From Anaerolineae bacterium (GTDB lineage Bacteria > Chloroflexota > Anaerolineae > Aggregatilineales > Phototrophicaceae), in NCBI GenBank assembly GCA_013360465.1, contig JABWBO010000028.1:1-48212 (forward strand): a stretch of DNA of 48,212 nt, written 5' to 3'. Shown here piece by piece: positions 27,101-35,823 of the stretch; the stretch's first letter is position 1, and the number at the start of each line of letters is the position of its first letter. The notes beneath the pieces were generated by a model. The model worked only from the letters and a program-made list of their open reading frames with translations, was not told where the DNA came from and searched no databases. The translations under genes were made by a program, and so were the position numbers.

Positions 27101-27306
27101 AGCGCCCACGATCCGTTAGGCACGCCGGGCATGGGGGGGATGCGGCTGGCGTTCAGCGCCTCTTCGACCTGTTCGCTGCTGACGCCTGGCGAAGACGCGA
27201 GGAGCTGAAGTTCGCCCTGAGGGCGTCCCTGATAGAACAACTGACCATAGTAGAAGTGTTCCAGCAGAACACCAAGTTGAGCGGTTCCGGATGTTTGAGT
27301 GAGCAT
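24118..27306 (-). CDS. Large helical protein of unknown function, 1062 aa (GAP1-like N-terminus?)
   Basis: The first 300 residues look like a distinct module: LLEHFYYGQLFYQGRPQGEL with LLASSPGVSSEQVEEAL, then RHVILMSPEGLRGLG, and about residues 180-210 LIQGVQIVVRGAPND with LLALLPPPARFGVTFATHT. This order recalls the N-terminal and middle domains of GTPase-associated protein 1 (GAP1) in bacterial GTPase-linked systems, but I cannot confirm it. The remaining 750 residues are helical, probably tandem alpha-solenoid repeats. No signal peptide, membrane segment or catalytic motif. No GTPase gene is adjacent. The ATG at 27306 has a poor SD; a minus-strand TATGAT lies at 27346-27351. One of the rare GGCC sites is here (25265). 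Confidence 0.6.
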   Translation of the reverse strand: MLTQTSGTAQLGVLLEHFYYGQLFYQGRPQGELQLLASSPGVSSEQVEEALNASRIPPMPGVPNGSWALVRGKSLPFLLAQAQIGSKGQSMRHVILMSPEGLRGLGGNLTALSRLVEGQMPTYEHVGNTVPPLTFSPTPPSGDDQQRALLALLGAARDRMDVVEALLSALIQGVQIVVRGAPNDLGTRAGFIEGLLALLPPPARFGVTFATHTLPSTRVDAQVRFYTDEPLPQNALIYDWEKGQVDGKRTPDEYSKYIKSLLRLDLQMVVDQTLTLTPVAGWRLKRGEALAEALTYAARRMVVDAAVTNNQPIEAAEVARILAEDPTLDEATSAAYVRHLLAFALVLEEIEQTDLLSLVVRGKPALERVILQQMDDALGVGKADRVYRVLARWLSNPFGFSGMYWVEMTQKATIAYAEQLAQRRQIEALNAFLRHVRKNQWNIEVSGIIPQLIEVALPLASLNESLAANVFALGASALPGDRWRRFVTLKPLIEKLPEGLKRLAAYLNNDDRTIPPVGLMAQIATEFGEEWRPLMITRLIEAALLAERRDLIDAAALALLARAAPVDLGSQETTYLWIVRSLSDDATVQRLGPAAAHHLLRILLLRGRYDELAAGVMRQGRLIYPPDKQMQFANMLRALFHDTRIEVAAVAPALSALSTQGLKPLPLAMAYYGALEQHNWPPGLDEAATELTRLVFSNRLILEAIQFELIIELLDYHVRRRDENYIARVTSLIPAAAIRRGDSAIDALVRIYRSLDWSAEIKATGLDMLRRYIRLSGDSFAPKVIAQLKLDLGAEVSAALEATHIMRRLIGGEELADYAYSLHTTAKFLYDTGLTYTDRGNLPSVPSLMSDLDSLNGNLTDAERRAIANAILDVGRALVVLSDRHRRFHAKDTDEQIQTQLDGAGNVETIFDIFRVMAGYFGRGRRLSVRTDRLLTNHPLGDRAAPALMREVQQINRLLKTALRAFGEDEKIALTPAAIRGELESLWAVIALYERRTLVKDLAIDLQRIPELALMITEKADVRTLQDSGVAKRLDMNRQRPENTLEFYRFVHGYFKARVRGD

Positions 27307-27380
27307 GGCGTCATGCGCCTGTTGGACAGTTCAAGCGCCTATAATCATAGCCGATTTGCCGCGCGTTGCCGACAGGGCGC

Positions 27381-27396
27381 TATAATGCGCTATACT
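27381..27396 (+). promoter_or_regulatory. Tandem -10-like elements upstream of argF
   Basis: TATAAT (27381-27386) and TATACT (27391-27396) are separated by GCGC, with TTGCCG hexamers at non-ideal spacings upstream. They lie about 60-75 bases before the argF ATG in the divergent intergenic region. The -35 assignment is uncertain. Confidence 0.35.
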
Positions 27397-27454
27397 TAGT
27401 GTCATAGGGTTCATTTGACGATCTCGGTTCACTCACACTAGGCAGCATCCAATC

Positions 27455-28372
27455 ATGCAGCACTTCATCGATCTCGACGACTGGTCAGACGACTCAATAC
27501 GCGATCTGCTGACCCTGGCGAGCCGGCTCAAGGCGGAACAGAAGCAGGGTGGCACCGCGCCGCTGCTGCAAGGCAAACACCTCGCGCTGATCTTTGAAAA
27601 ACCTTCTCTGCGCACCCGCGTTTCTTTTGAAGTCGGCATGTCCCAACTGGGCGGGACCGCCCTGCGCATCGGACCTGACGAGATCGGCATGGGTGCGCGC
27701 GAAAGCATCCCCGACATCGCCCGCGCCATGTCGCGCTACGTGGACGGTATCATGGCGCGCGTCTTCGGTCATGAAAAAGTGGTCGAGCTGGCGCAGTGGG
27801 CGACTGTGCCGGTGATCAACGGCTTGAGCGCGACCCATCATCCCTGTCAGGCGCTGGCGGACGCCATGACCATCATGGAACACTGCGGCGCTGTGCAGGG
27901 CCGGCGGGTGGTGTTCGTGGGCGACGCCAACAACGTGGCGCGTTCGCTGGGGCAGGCGGTCATCAAGCTGGGGGCGCACTTCGTCGTCGCCTCGCCGCCC
28001 GGCTACGGCTTCGACGAAGAGGTGCTGACCTGCCTGGACGGCGACGCCAAAGCTTCGGGCGGTTCGCTGGAAGTGCTTTATGATCCCTTTGAGGCTGTGC
28101 GCGGCGCAGATGTCATCTACACCGATACCTGGGTCAGCATGGGACAGGAAGCTGAGGCGGCACAGCGCATAAAGGCGTTTGACGGCTATCAGGTGAACGC
28201 CGATCTGCTGGCGAAGGCGGGCGGCACGCCGAAAGTCATGCACTGCCTACCGGCGCATCGCGGGCAGGAGATCACCGACGAGGCTGCCGACGGCGCGAAC
28301 TCGGTGATCTTTGACCAGGCGGAGAACCGCCTGCACGCGCAGAAAGCGATCCTGGTCCGGCTGCTCGGTTGA
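27455..28372 (+). CDS. argF: Ornithine carbamoyltransferase
   Basis: Converts ornithine and carbamoyl phosphate to citrulline in arginine synthesis, as a cytosolic trimer. The carbamoyl phosphate loop is SLRTRVSFE at about 50-58, HPCQALAD at about 130-137 holds the conserved His and Gln, the Orn-binding region includes DTWVSMGQE, and HCLPAHRG near 262-269 carries the reactive Cys of the ornithine enzymes. 305 aa is normal. No other arg genes are in the window. Start ATG 27455 fits the family N-terminus (HFIDLDDWS). Confidence 0.95.
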   Translation: MQHFIDLDDWSDDSIRDLLTLASRLKAEQKQGGTAPLLQGKHLALIFEKPSLRTRVSFEVGMSQLGGTALRIGPDEIGMGARESIPDIARAMSRYVDGIMARVFGHEKVVELAQWATVPVINGLSATHHPCQALADAMTIMEHCGAVQGRRVVFVGDANNVARSLGQAVIKLGAHFVVASPPGYGFDEEVLTCLDGDAKASGGSLEVLYDPFEAVRGADVIYTDTWVSMGQEAEAAQRIKAFDGYQVNADLLAKAGGTPKVMHCLPAHRGQEITDEAADGANSVIFDQAENRLHAQKAILVRLLG

Positions 28373-28466
28373 GCGGCTGACGACCTGTCACCAGCAGGCG
28401 GATAATGAGCGCACGACGAGATTAAGTTCATCCACATTCGGCGGGGTCTTGGCTGAGGGCGGAAAT

Positions 28467-30686
28467 ATGCCGGGTAATCGAGAAGCGTACGAACAGGCGA
28501 TGAACGCAGGGCATAATGCCGCCTGGGATCAGGAGTGGCATCTGGCGGTCGCCGCCTACGGTCGGGCGATCCGCGAATTCCCCGACGATCCCGAAGCGCA
28601 CATTCATCTGGGCTTGGGCTTGTACGAGATCGGGCGGCTGGAAGACGCGCTCAAGGTCTACTCGCGGGCGTATCAGCTGTCGCAGAAGAAGGACCCCATC
28701 CCGCTGGAAAAGAGCGCCGATGTGCTGGAAAAGATGGGGCGGCTGCGCGAAGCGGCGCAGCAGTACGCCAACGTCGCCGAACTCTACCTGCTTCAGCGCG
28801 ACCTCGACAAGGCGATCCACAACTGGGAACGCGCCACACACCTGACTCCCGGTTTGATCCCTATTCACATCAAGCTGGCGCAGGCGTACGAGCGCATCGG
28901 CGACACCAAGAAGGCGATCTTCGAATACCTGACGCTCGCCTATAACTTCAAGCGCCTCAACGACATCGACAAAGCCACCAAGGTGGCGCAGCGCGCGCTG
29001 CGTCTGGACAAGGAAAACGCCCAGATCATCAACACGCTGCGCCTGCTAGAGACGGGCGGCGACATCCTGCCGCCGGTGGGCGAAAGCAAACGCGGCGACG
29101 CCGCCGACGAGGACGACCCGCGCCGGCGCATGGAGGAAGCCGAGGACGATCCCCAGGGTCCTCTGGGCGAAGCCGTGAACTATGCCCTGGGCGCGCTGGC
29201 GGTCTTCATCATGGAGAACAGCGACGGCATGAAGATCGCCGCCGATGCCTTGCAGGCGATGGAAGCGCAGCGGCAGCACATGAACGATACGGCGATTGCC
29301 GCCTACCAGCGCGCCGATTCGCGTCTGCGTCAGCCGTCGATCAAGATGAACCTGGGGGCGATGCTGCTGACGCAGAACCGTCCCGCCGACGCCATCAAGG
29401 CGTTCAGCGATGCCGTCGTCCACCCTCAGACATCCTCCGGGGCATACCACGCCCTGGGCAAAGCCTATCTGGCGCTCAAGAAGCCCAAGCAGGGGGTGCG
29501 TTCGCTGATCCAGTGCATCCAGGCGGTTGATCCTACCCCGACGCCGATGACCGAAGTACCGGAACCGACCATCTTCGAGCATCTGATCGACGCGCTGGAC
29601 GGCACGACGGAAGAGAATCTGACGGCGATTGGGCTGCGGCTGGCAGCCACCATCGAGGGCGTCAAATGGCGCGAGAAGCTGGTGGACCTGCGCCGCCAGC
29701 TTGAGGAGACTCACCGCGAACAGGGGATGAAAGGCGTCATCGACTTCCTGATCGCCACCGACAGCGACCAGCTGGCGCGCTCCATCGCCCTGATCGACCG
29801 CTACATGCGCTCCGGCATGCTGACCCTGGCAATCGACGAGGCGCACCGGGCGGTCGAAATCTCGCCGTTCTACCTGCCGGTGCATGTGCGCATGGCAGAG
29901 ATCATGATGCGCGAGGGGCGGGTGCGCAACGCTATCGCCAAATACAACGCCGTCGCCCGTTCGTATATGGCGCGCGGAGAGGATGAACGCGCCGCCGAAA
30001 TCCTGCACAACGTCCTGGAGATCGCCCCGCTCGATGTTCAGGTGCGCGAAAGCCTGATCGAGCTGATGGAAGAAGAGGAACGCTGGGACGAGGCGCTGGA
30101 CCAGTACATCGACCTGGCGGACGTACACCATCAACTGGGCAACTATGATCTGTCGCGCGACACCTACGCGCTTGGCGAGCGCATCGCTTCGCGGGTCAGC
30201 GCCAGCCCGGAGAAGATGGTGCGCATCAAGCACCGCATCGCCGACATCGATCAGATGCGCCTGGATATGCGCAAGGCGGTCAAGGCGTATGAAGAGATCA
30301 TCCAGCTCGCCCCTGAAGACGAGCGGGCGCATCGTATGCTGGTCGATCTCACCTATCGGCAGGGCAATCAGGTCGAGGCGCTGCGTCGGCTGGATAAGCT
30401 GCTGGGCATCTACGCCCGCAGCCGGCAGGTGACCAAGATCACCCAACTCCTCGAAGAACTGGTGACGCTTTATCCGACCGATCCGGGGCTGAGGTCGCGG
30501 CTGTCGGCGATCTACCGCCAGCTGGGGCGCAAGATGGACGCCATCGTCCAGCTTGACGCGCTGGGCGAGCTTCAACTTCAGGCGGGGGCGCACAAGCAGG
30601 CTGCTGAGACGATCCGCCAGATCATCGCGCTGTCTCCGGACAACATCGACGATTACCGGCATCTTCTGACGCAGTTGGGCGGGTGA
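28467..30686 (+). CDS. Tetratricopeptide repeat protein, 739 aa
   Basis: Almost entirely TPR repeats: an N-terminal run (about 15-190) with units such as PDDPEAHIHLGLGLYEIGRLEDAL, a variable acidic linker (about 205-240) and two more runs up to the C-terminus (AVARSYMARGEDERAAEILHNVL, DNIDDYRHLLTQ). No signal peptide or membrane segment, so a cytosolic scaffold is likely. The ATG at 28467 was chosen over the open frame back to 28311 because GAGGG lies upstream and TPR-type sequence starts soon after. It precedes cdaA by 105 bases on the same strand, which may point to a functional link with c-di-AMP signalling, but this is inference. Confidence 0.88.
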   Translation: MPGNREAYEQAMNAGHNAAWDQEWHLAVAAYGRAIREFPDDPEAHIHLGLGLYEIGRLEDALKVYSRAYQLSQKKDPIPLEKSADVLEKMGRLREAAQQYANVAELYLLQRDLDKAIHNWERATHLTPGLIPIHIKLAQAYERIGDTKKAIFEYLTLAYNFKRLNDIDKATKVAQRALRLDKENAQIINTLRLLETGGDILPPVGESKRGDAADEDDPRRRMEEAEDDPQGPLGEAVNYALGALAVFIMENSDGMKIAADALQAMEAQRQHMNDTAIAAYQRADSRLRQPSIKMNLGAMLLTQNRPADAIKAFSDAVVHPQTSSGAYHALGKAYLALKKPKQGVRSLIQCIQAVDPTPTPMTEVPEPTIFEHLIDALDGTTEENLTAIGLRLAATIEGVKWREKLVDLRRQLEETHREQGMKGVIDFLIATDSDQLARSIALIDRYMRSGMLTLAIDEAHRAVEISPFYLPVHVRMAEIMMREGRVRNAIAKYNAVARSYMARGEDERAAEILHNVLEIAPLDVQVRESLIELMEEEERWDEALDQYIDLADVHHQLGNYDLSRDTYALGERIASRVSASPEKMVRIKHRIADIDQMRLDMRKAVKAYEEIIQLAPEDERAHRMLVDLTYRQGNQVEALRRLDKLLGIYARSRQVTKITQLLEELVTLYPTDPGLRSRLSAIYRQLGRKMDAIVQLDALGELQLQAGAHKQAAETIRQIIALSPDNIDDYRHLLTQLGG

Positions 30687-30734
30687 GCGGCGCACCGCGT
30701 CACTCCCTTCGCCAAGCGAGCCTGAATGGGCAGG

Positions 30735-30750
30735 GCATGAGGCCTCATGC
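30735..30750. repeat. 16-base perfect palindrome upstream of cdaA
   Basis: GCATGAGGCCTCATGC, centred 50 bases before the cdaA GTG. It contains one of the very few GGCC sites of this genome part. It may be an operator half-site pair or the stem of a weak terminator. Confidence 0.4.
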
Positions 30751-30791
30751 TCCAAGAGATCATCTGTAGGCGGCAGTAGGATAGGCAAAAC

Positions 30792-31688
30792 GTGGACCTC
30801 GTTTGGGCGCTCAGCAATCTAACTCCCAGCGCGATCATCGATATTTTGCTGGTCGCGGTGGTGTTCTTTGGGCTGAGCTTCCTGATCCGGGCGACTCAAT
30901 CGGCGGCGCTGCTGCGCGGCTTGCTGCTGGCGATTATCCTGGCGGTCGCCGCCGCCAACCTGCTGGGGCTTCCGGCGCTGCGCTGGCTCGTCCAGAACGG
31001 CTTGGGAGCGCTGCTGGTCGCCATCCCGGTGATCTTCCAGCCGGAACTGCGCCGTACCTTCGAGCGCCTGGGACGGGCGGACAGCTTCCTGCGCGACCGC
31101 CAGCAGTACGACACCATCTGGACGCGGGTGATCGACGATGTTTGCCAGGCGGCGGAACGCCTTTCCGAGCGGCGGCATGGCGCGCTGATCGTGCTGGCGC
31201 GCAGTGTCAGCCTGGAGGAGTACGTTCGCACCGGCGTGCCGCTGGATGCTGAGGTCAGCCCGCAGCTGCTGCTGACCGTCTTCTGGCCCAAGACGGAGCT
31301 GCATGACGGCGCGGCGATCATCGGCGAAGACGGCAGGCTGGCGGCGGCGGCGGCGGTGCTGCCGCTGTCGTCGGCGCGGCAGTTGGGCACGCCGAAGCTG
31401 GGCACGCGGCATCGCGCCGCCATCGGCATCAGCGAGGTGAGCGACGCTGTCGTCGTGATCGTCTCGGAAGAGACGGGCAGAATCGCCATCGCCAACGCCG
31501 GGCGGCTGATCCCCAAACTGGACTCCAAGCGGCTGCGGACGATCCTGCTGTCGTTCTATGGACGGGAACATGAGCGGCGCGAAAGCGTCTTCCAGCGGCT
31601 GTGGCATGGGCTGCGTCAGCGGCGCGCCTTTGCGCCCGTCCGCCCGCCGACGCCGCCGCCGCCCGCTGAAGGGATGGAGCTGCACTGA
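30792..31688 (+). CDS. cdaA: Diadenylate cyclase, CdaA type
   Basis: Makes cyclic di-AMP from two ATP. Three N-terminal transmembrane segments (about 10-30, 38-56 and 65-80) precede a DAC domain with LHDGAAII at about 170-177 and RHRAAIGISE at about 204-213, the two signature motifs (DGA and RHR). The 298-aa length fits CdaA. GTG start (30792) fits the family N-terminus. The stop overlaps the ATG of the cdaR gene by one base. Regulates osmolyte and cell-wall homeostasis in the organisms where it is studied. Confidence 0.93.
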   Translation: MDLVWALSNLTPSAIIDILLVAVVFFGLSFLIRATQSAALLRGLLLAIILAVAAANLLGLPALRWLVQNGLGALLVAIPVIFQPELRRTFERLGRADSFLRDRQQYDTIWTRVIDDVCQAAERLSERRHGALIVLARSVSLEEYVRTGVPLDAEVSPQLLLTVFWPKTELHDGAAIIGEDGRLAAAAAVLPLSSARQLGTPKLGTRHRAAIGISEVSDAVVVIVSEETGRIAIANAGRLIPKLDSKRLRTILLSFYGREHERRESVFQRLWHGLRQRRAFAPVRPPTPPPPAEGMELH

Positions 31689-32971
31689 TGCGGCGCGAAG
31701 ACGGGATGCAGCGGACGCTGCTCAACAATGCGCTGTGGTTCGCCGGCTCGCTGGGGCTGGCATTTCTGGTCTGGTTGGTCGCCGTCGTCCAGTCCGACCC
31801 GGTGGAACAGCGCTCCCTGAGTGAGCGCGTGCCGGTCAACGTGACGCCCAATCCCGCGCTGATCATCACCAACCAGAGCGAAGTACTGACCTCGGCGGTG
31901 GTGACCGTGCGCGGACCGCAGTCGGTGATCACGGCGATGACGGCGGACGACATCATCCTGAGCATCGACCTCACGAACCACGTCGCCGGGACATACAGCA
32001 TCCCCATCGAGGCGCTGATCGCCCCGGAAAAACGGGCGTCGGTGGTGCGTATCACCCCGCGCACGCTGAACATCCGCCTGGAAACGCGCCTGACCGAGCT
32101 GAAGCCGGTCCGCGTCGAAATGACCAGCCTGCCCGCTGCCGTTTATGCCGTCGGTGAGCCGCAGATCGATCTCCTTCAGGTCGAAGTGAGCGGACCGGAA
32201 AGCCGGGTCAGCCGGGTCACCGAAGTGGTGGCACGGGTGGCGCTGGAGGATGCGCGGGCGGCATTCGCGGATGATGTGACGCTGGTCGCCGTGGACGCCG
32301 ACGAGCAGGTGATCAGCGGTGTGACTCTCAGCCAGGCGGCGGCGCGTGTTACCGTCGAGGTGCAGCAGCGCGCCGATGTCGCCGAGGTGCGCGTGCTGCC
32401 CAACATCGTCGGCGAGCTGCCCCCCGGCTATGTGCTGACCCCCGATTTCAGCTACACGCCGCAGACCGTGATCGTGCGCGGTCCGCAGGATGTGTTGAGC
32501 GATCTGCCGGGGACTTTCTTCACCGAGCCGATCGACCTTTCCGAGCGGACGGGGAGTTTCGAGGTGATCGCGCTGGTCTCGCTGCCCGATCCTCGCCTGC
32601 TGGTCCTGACCGGCGGCAGCGTGACGGTGCGCGTCGGCGTGGCGGCGCAGCAGGTGACCCGCCAGTTCGAGCGCGTGCCGATCACCCTGATCGGCGTGGA
32701 CCCGGCGCTGCTGTACGCGCTTGCGCCGACGGAAGTCACCGTGCTGGTGACGGGACCCGCGCCGCTGCTGGACGATCTCGATCCGCACGATTTGAGCGCG
32801 CTGGTCGATGTCGGCGGGATGCGGGCGGGGGAAAGCGCGCACATTACGCCGGTGGCGTCCGTCGGTCAGGACAATGCCGCGGTCAGCGCCTCGGTGCTGC
32901 CGGCGGAGATCGACGTGATCGCCCGTGCCGCCGAAGCCACGCCGGAAGCGACGGAAACGGTCGGGGCGTAG
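31688..32971 (+). CDS. cdaR: YbbR-domain protein, CdaA regulator
   Basis: 427 aa with one N-terminal transmembrane helix (about 15-36) and four YbbR-like beta domains: SERVPVNVTP, then RVEMTSLPAAVYAVGEPQID, VRVLPNIVGELPPGYVL, and RVPITLIGVDP, each with the typical GP repeat unit (VRGPQSVI, VSGPESRV, VRGPQDVL, VTGPAPLL). CdaR proteins bind CdaA and modulate its activity from outside the membrane. The usual third gene, glmM, is absent; the operon ends at a hairpin and a convergent gene. Confidence 0.9.
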   Translation: MRREDGMQRTLLNNALWFAGSLGLAFLVWLVAVVQSDPVEQRSLSERVPVNVTPNPALIITNQSEVLTSAVVTVRGPQSVITAMTADDIILSIDLTNHVAGTYSIPIEALIAPEKRASVVRITPRTLNIRLETRLTELKPVRVEMTSLPAAVYAVGEPQIDLLQVEVSGPESRVSRVTEVVARVALEDARAAFADDVTLVAVDADEQVISGVTLSQAAARVTVEVQQRADVAEVRVLPNIVGELPPGYVLTPDFSYTPQTVIVRGPQDVLSDLPGTFFTEPIDLSERTGSFEVIALVSLPDPRLLVLTGGSVTVRVGVAAQQVTRQFERVPITLIGVDPALLYALAPTEVTVLVTGPAPLLDDLDPHDLSALVDVGGMRAGESAHITPVASVGQDNAAVSASVLPAEIDVIARAAEATPEATETVGA

Positions 32972-33006
32972 GTCCTGTTTTCAACCTTCTGATGACTTGG
33001 AAAAGG

Positions 33007-33036
33007 CGAGGGATGCAGCGTCTGCTGCACCCCTCG
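33007..33036. terminator. Bidirectional hairpin terminator after cdaR
   Basis: Arms of 13 bases (33007-33019 and 33024-33036) pair at 12 positions around the loop GTCT. On the minus strand TTTT follows the stem. It sits between the convergent cdaR and thrombospondin-type genes. Confidence 0.7.
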
Positions 33037-33075
33037 TTCGTCATTCATCCCTGCGACGAGGCTATGAGAAGCGCG

Positions 33076-34359
33076 TTACTGTACTGCGGGCAGCAGGATG
33101 ACGAAGATATTCACCGGGACAGCGCTGCCATCCCCCATCGCTTCCATCGCCGGAAGCAGCAGCACCGCGTGGCACGGGTTGGGCGGGTAATCAGGATCGG
33201 GCGGATCGACAGCCAGGTCCTCCAGCAGGGCGTCGAAGTGGAAATCTTGCAGCATCTCTCCCCTTGTCAGGACTTTGACATTGCCCATACTCGCCGCCGC
33301 TTTGAGCATCTTCTGCACCGCGGGAAGCAGCAGACCGATCAGCATTTTTTCATCTTCGGGGTTAGTCGGGTCGAAACCGTCGTCTCCGGGCAGAGGGCAG
33401 GACTCGCCCGCCGCCGGATCGCCTACGGCAGGCAGCAGCAGCACCCCGGCGAGGCAGAATCCCCCGCCGATTTCCAGACAGGCGTCATCTTCGCCCCGCA
33501 TCAGACGCGCGAAATTAAGCGAGAACTGATCGACGGGGATCACGGAACCGTCACCGGTCAGGAAGCGAATCCTCAGATCGCCGAAGTCGTAAAACTGCGG
33601 GCGAGAGCGTGAACCCGTCGGCGTCGGCGTGATGTCGTCGGTCGGCTCGTCAAACAGATGCTCCCAACCGGCGATGACGTACCCGTCTCTGATCGGTTCG
33701 TCTTCCGGCATCATCTGCGGCACGGTGTCAAAGTCGAAGATGACCTCAACCTTCGGATCGGGAGCATCGACATGGATGACCTGCGGCAGGTTGACGCACT
33801 GCCCATTGTTGATCAGCAGATCGCCGAATACCCATCCGTATTTCCCCGGCAGCGCCTCGCCGAAAATCCAAACATCGTTGTTCTCGTCGTAGTCGCGAAG
33901 CAGCGCTTCAAACTGATCTCCCGGCTGCATATGCCCAAGGATCGCCGAGTTGATCGTCGGCTCCTGGCGCACATTGACATTCTCGCTGGCTGTAAGCGGG
34001 ACGCCGAACATACACACGTCGGTTGAATCCCATATCATGACCATCGGAGTGGGCGCTATAAGCGTCAGGTTCGGGACGATCCCGACAGGGCAGCCATTGG
34101 TGAATCCGGTTCCTGCCTGATCGGGGCAGCCATCGACGAAATCCAGCACACCGTCGCCATCGCGGTCAGGCGGCGCACCATCCCGCAGCGGGCAGCCGCC
34201 GTTTTCACGCGGACCCGGCTCTTGCGGACAGCGATCGACCGTATCCGGCAAGCCGTCCCCGTCGGTATCTTGTGCCTGAGCCATGCCGGTAAGTCCAAAG
34301 CTAGTAGAGATGAGCGCTGCCAGCAAAAAAACAATCATGAACCAGCGGTGCTGTCGCAT
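33076..34359 (-). CDS. Secreted protein with thrombospondin type 3 and SH3-like domains
   Basis: 427 aa from ATG 34359, which has AGGAGAG upstream. Signal peptide (about 1-30, ending AQA). Two calcium-binding type 3 thrombospondin repeats follow at about 31-85 ([30 protein letters not shown]). An SH3-like domain spans about 112-190 ([29 protein letters not shown]). The rest has no known domain but carries the motif LLLPAV or a near variant four times (307, 343, 400, 421), the last at the very C-terminus. The 255-base stretch upstream of the start has a palindrome GGCGTACGCC near 34,463 and holds no other gene. Probably extracytoplasmic and calcium dependent; role unknown. Confidence 0.8.
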   Translation of the reverse strand: MRQHRWFMIVFLLAALISTSFGLTGMAQAQDTDGDGLPDTVDRCPQEPGPRENGGCPLRDGAPPDRDGDGVLDFVDGCPDQAGTGFTNGCPVGIVPNLTLIAPTPMVMIWDSTDVCMFGVPLTASENVNVRQEPTINSAILGHMQPGDQFEALLRDYDENNDVWIFGEALPGKYGWVFGDLLINNGQCVNLPQVIHVDAPDPKVEVIFDFDTVPQMMPEDEPIRDGYVIAGWEHLFDEPTDDITPTPTGSRSRPQFYDFGDLRIRFLTGDGSVIPVDQFSLNFARLMRGEDDACLEIGGGFCLAGVLLLPAVGDPAAGESCPLPGDDGFDPTNPEDEKMLIGLLLPAVQKMLKAAASMGNVKVLTRGEMLQDFHFDALLEDLAVDPPDPDYPPNPCHAVLLLPAMEAMGDGSAVPVNIFVILLPAVQ

Positions 34360-34614
34360 TAATTTCTCTCCTGAGGCTGCAATAGGCATCTGATCAGTCG
34401 GGACAAACGCAGCAGATCTCTTCGCGGGTGCGTTTCGCGAGCTGTCACAGGTGTATCACGGCGTACGCCTATATCTCCTCCTCTCGTCAGGTTATGAACT
34501 TAATGCGCTTGTCCTATCTTATCAGTTCTTGATTATCGCACGTTTTTGGGTTGATGTGACGGAACAGGAGTCTTCCGTCCTCCAGCCGGGGGATGGCGCA
34601 GACGCGCTGAACAA

Positions 34615-35823
34615 TTAGCGAAGCGCCAGCCCGACCCCCGCGCCGATCAGGATCAGCAGGGTAGCGTTGACCCGCCAGCGCAGCAGCGCCGCCATCGAAC
34701 CGACCGCCAGCGCGACGGCTACCCCGGACGAAAGATCGAACGTCCCGCCCGCCGCGCTTCCGTCGAGCGCACCGAGCGGACGCAGGGCTTCCATAGCCAG
34801 GTTCACCACCGTCACCAGGATCGCCGCGATCACCCCGACGTTGATCCCGCTCAGGAAGGCGCTCAGAAAGGGACTGCGCCGCATCCGGGGGATCAGCGGG
34901 GCGGTCAGGATGACGAGGACGAACGAGGGCAGGAAGATGCCAATCGTCGCGGCGACAGCGCCCGGCACGCCGTCGACCAGATAGCCGACGACCGCCGCCG
35001 TTGTCGAGACCGGTCCGGGCGTGAACTGCCCGATGGCGATGGCGTCGAGCAGTTGGGTGCTGGTCAGCCAGCCAAAGGTGTTCACCAGATCGCCCTGGAT
35101 ATAGGCGAAGAGTACGTAGCCCGTGCCGAACAGCACGCTGCCGATCTTCAGGAAATACCAGAACAGATCGAGCGCGCCCGCCCGGACCGCTTCGCCCGCC
35201 GCCGCCGCTGCCTGGACGATCAGCGGTACGGGGACGATGGCGAACAGTGCCAGGATGTTCGGGTTCAGCCGCGCCGCGATCAGCGCGTAGATCACCCCGG
35301 TCGCCAGCATGACGATCACTTCGGGGATATCCAGCGCGACGATGCTGATCAGCGCTGCCGCAAACATCAGCAGATGCAGGCGCGTCTTGAGGGCGGTCGG
35401 CGCGAGCCGGTAGCCGGCGACCAGGATGATCGCCACGATCACCGGTTTGATGCCCCACAGCGCCGCTTCCACCGCCGGCAGCGCCCCGGTCGCCACGTAG
35501 ATCACGGCGAGCGCCAGCGTCAGCAGGAACGCCGGGAAGATGAAGCAGAATCCGCTCAGGATTGCGCCGGGGATGCCGCGCAGGACGTAGCCGACGTGGA
35601 TCATCACCTCGGTCGAATTGGGACCGGGGATCAGGTTGACGGCGGCGATCAGGTCGAGATAATGCTCGCGGCTGAGCCATCCCCGTCGGGTGACGATCTC
35701 GTCTTCGCCCATCGCCACGTGGGCGACGGGTCCGCCGAAGGCGACCAGACTCATGCGCAGGAAGAGGCGCGCCAGCGCGGTGTATGAGACTCGCCGAGGG
35801 GGGACAGGCGGCGTGGCAGTCAT
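34615..35823 (-). CDS. chrA: Chromate ion transporter (CHR family)
   Basis: 402 aa with about ten membrane segments and a duplicated CHR domain: the first half has FGGPVAHVAMGEDE, RRGWLSREHYLDLIAAVNLIPGPNSTEVMIHVGY, the second a diverged copy (GTGYVLFAYIQGDLVNTFGWLTSTQLLDAIAIGQFTPGPVSTTAAVVGYLV). Known members export chromate by antiport with protons or sulfate; others in metagenomes are only annotated so. The ATG overlaps the stop of the histidine kinase by four bases (35820-35823), so the two genes are translationally coupled. Its substrate could therefore be something the kinase senses. Confidence 0.88.
   Translation of the reverse strand: MTATPPVPPRRVSYTALARLFLRMSLVAFGGPVAHVAMGEDEIVTRRGWLSREHYLDLIAAVNLIPGPNSTEVMIHVGYVLRGIPGAILSGFCFIFPAFLLTLALAVIYVATGALPAVEAALWGIKPVIVAIILVAGYRLAPTALKTRLHLLMFAAALISIVALDIPEVIVMLATGVIYALIAARLNPNILALFAIVPVPLIVQAAAAAGEAVRAGALDLFWYFLKIGSVLFGTGYVLFAYIQGDLVNTFGWLTSTQLLDAIAIGQFTPGPVSTTAAVVGYLVDGVPGAVAATIGIFLPSFVLVILTAPLIPRMRRSPFLSAFLSGINVGVIAAILVTVVNLAMEALRPLGALDGSAAGGTFDLSSGVAVALAVGSMAALLRWRVNATLLILIGAGVGLALR

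Noticed and set aside
29046-30788. 580-codon minus-strand frame opposite the TPR gene
   Set aside because: Composition of an antisense frame; the plus strand has clear TPR repeats.
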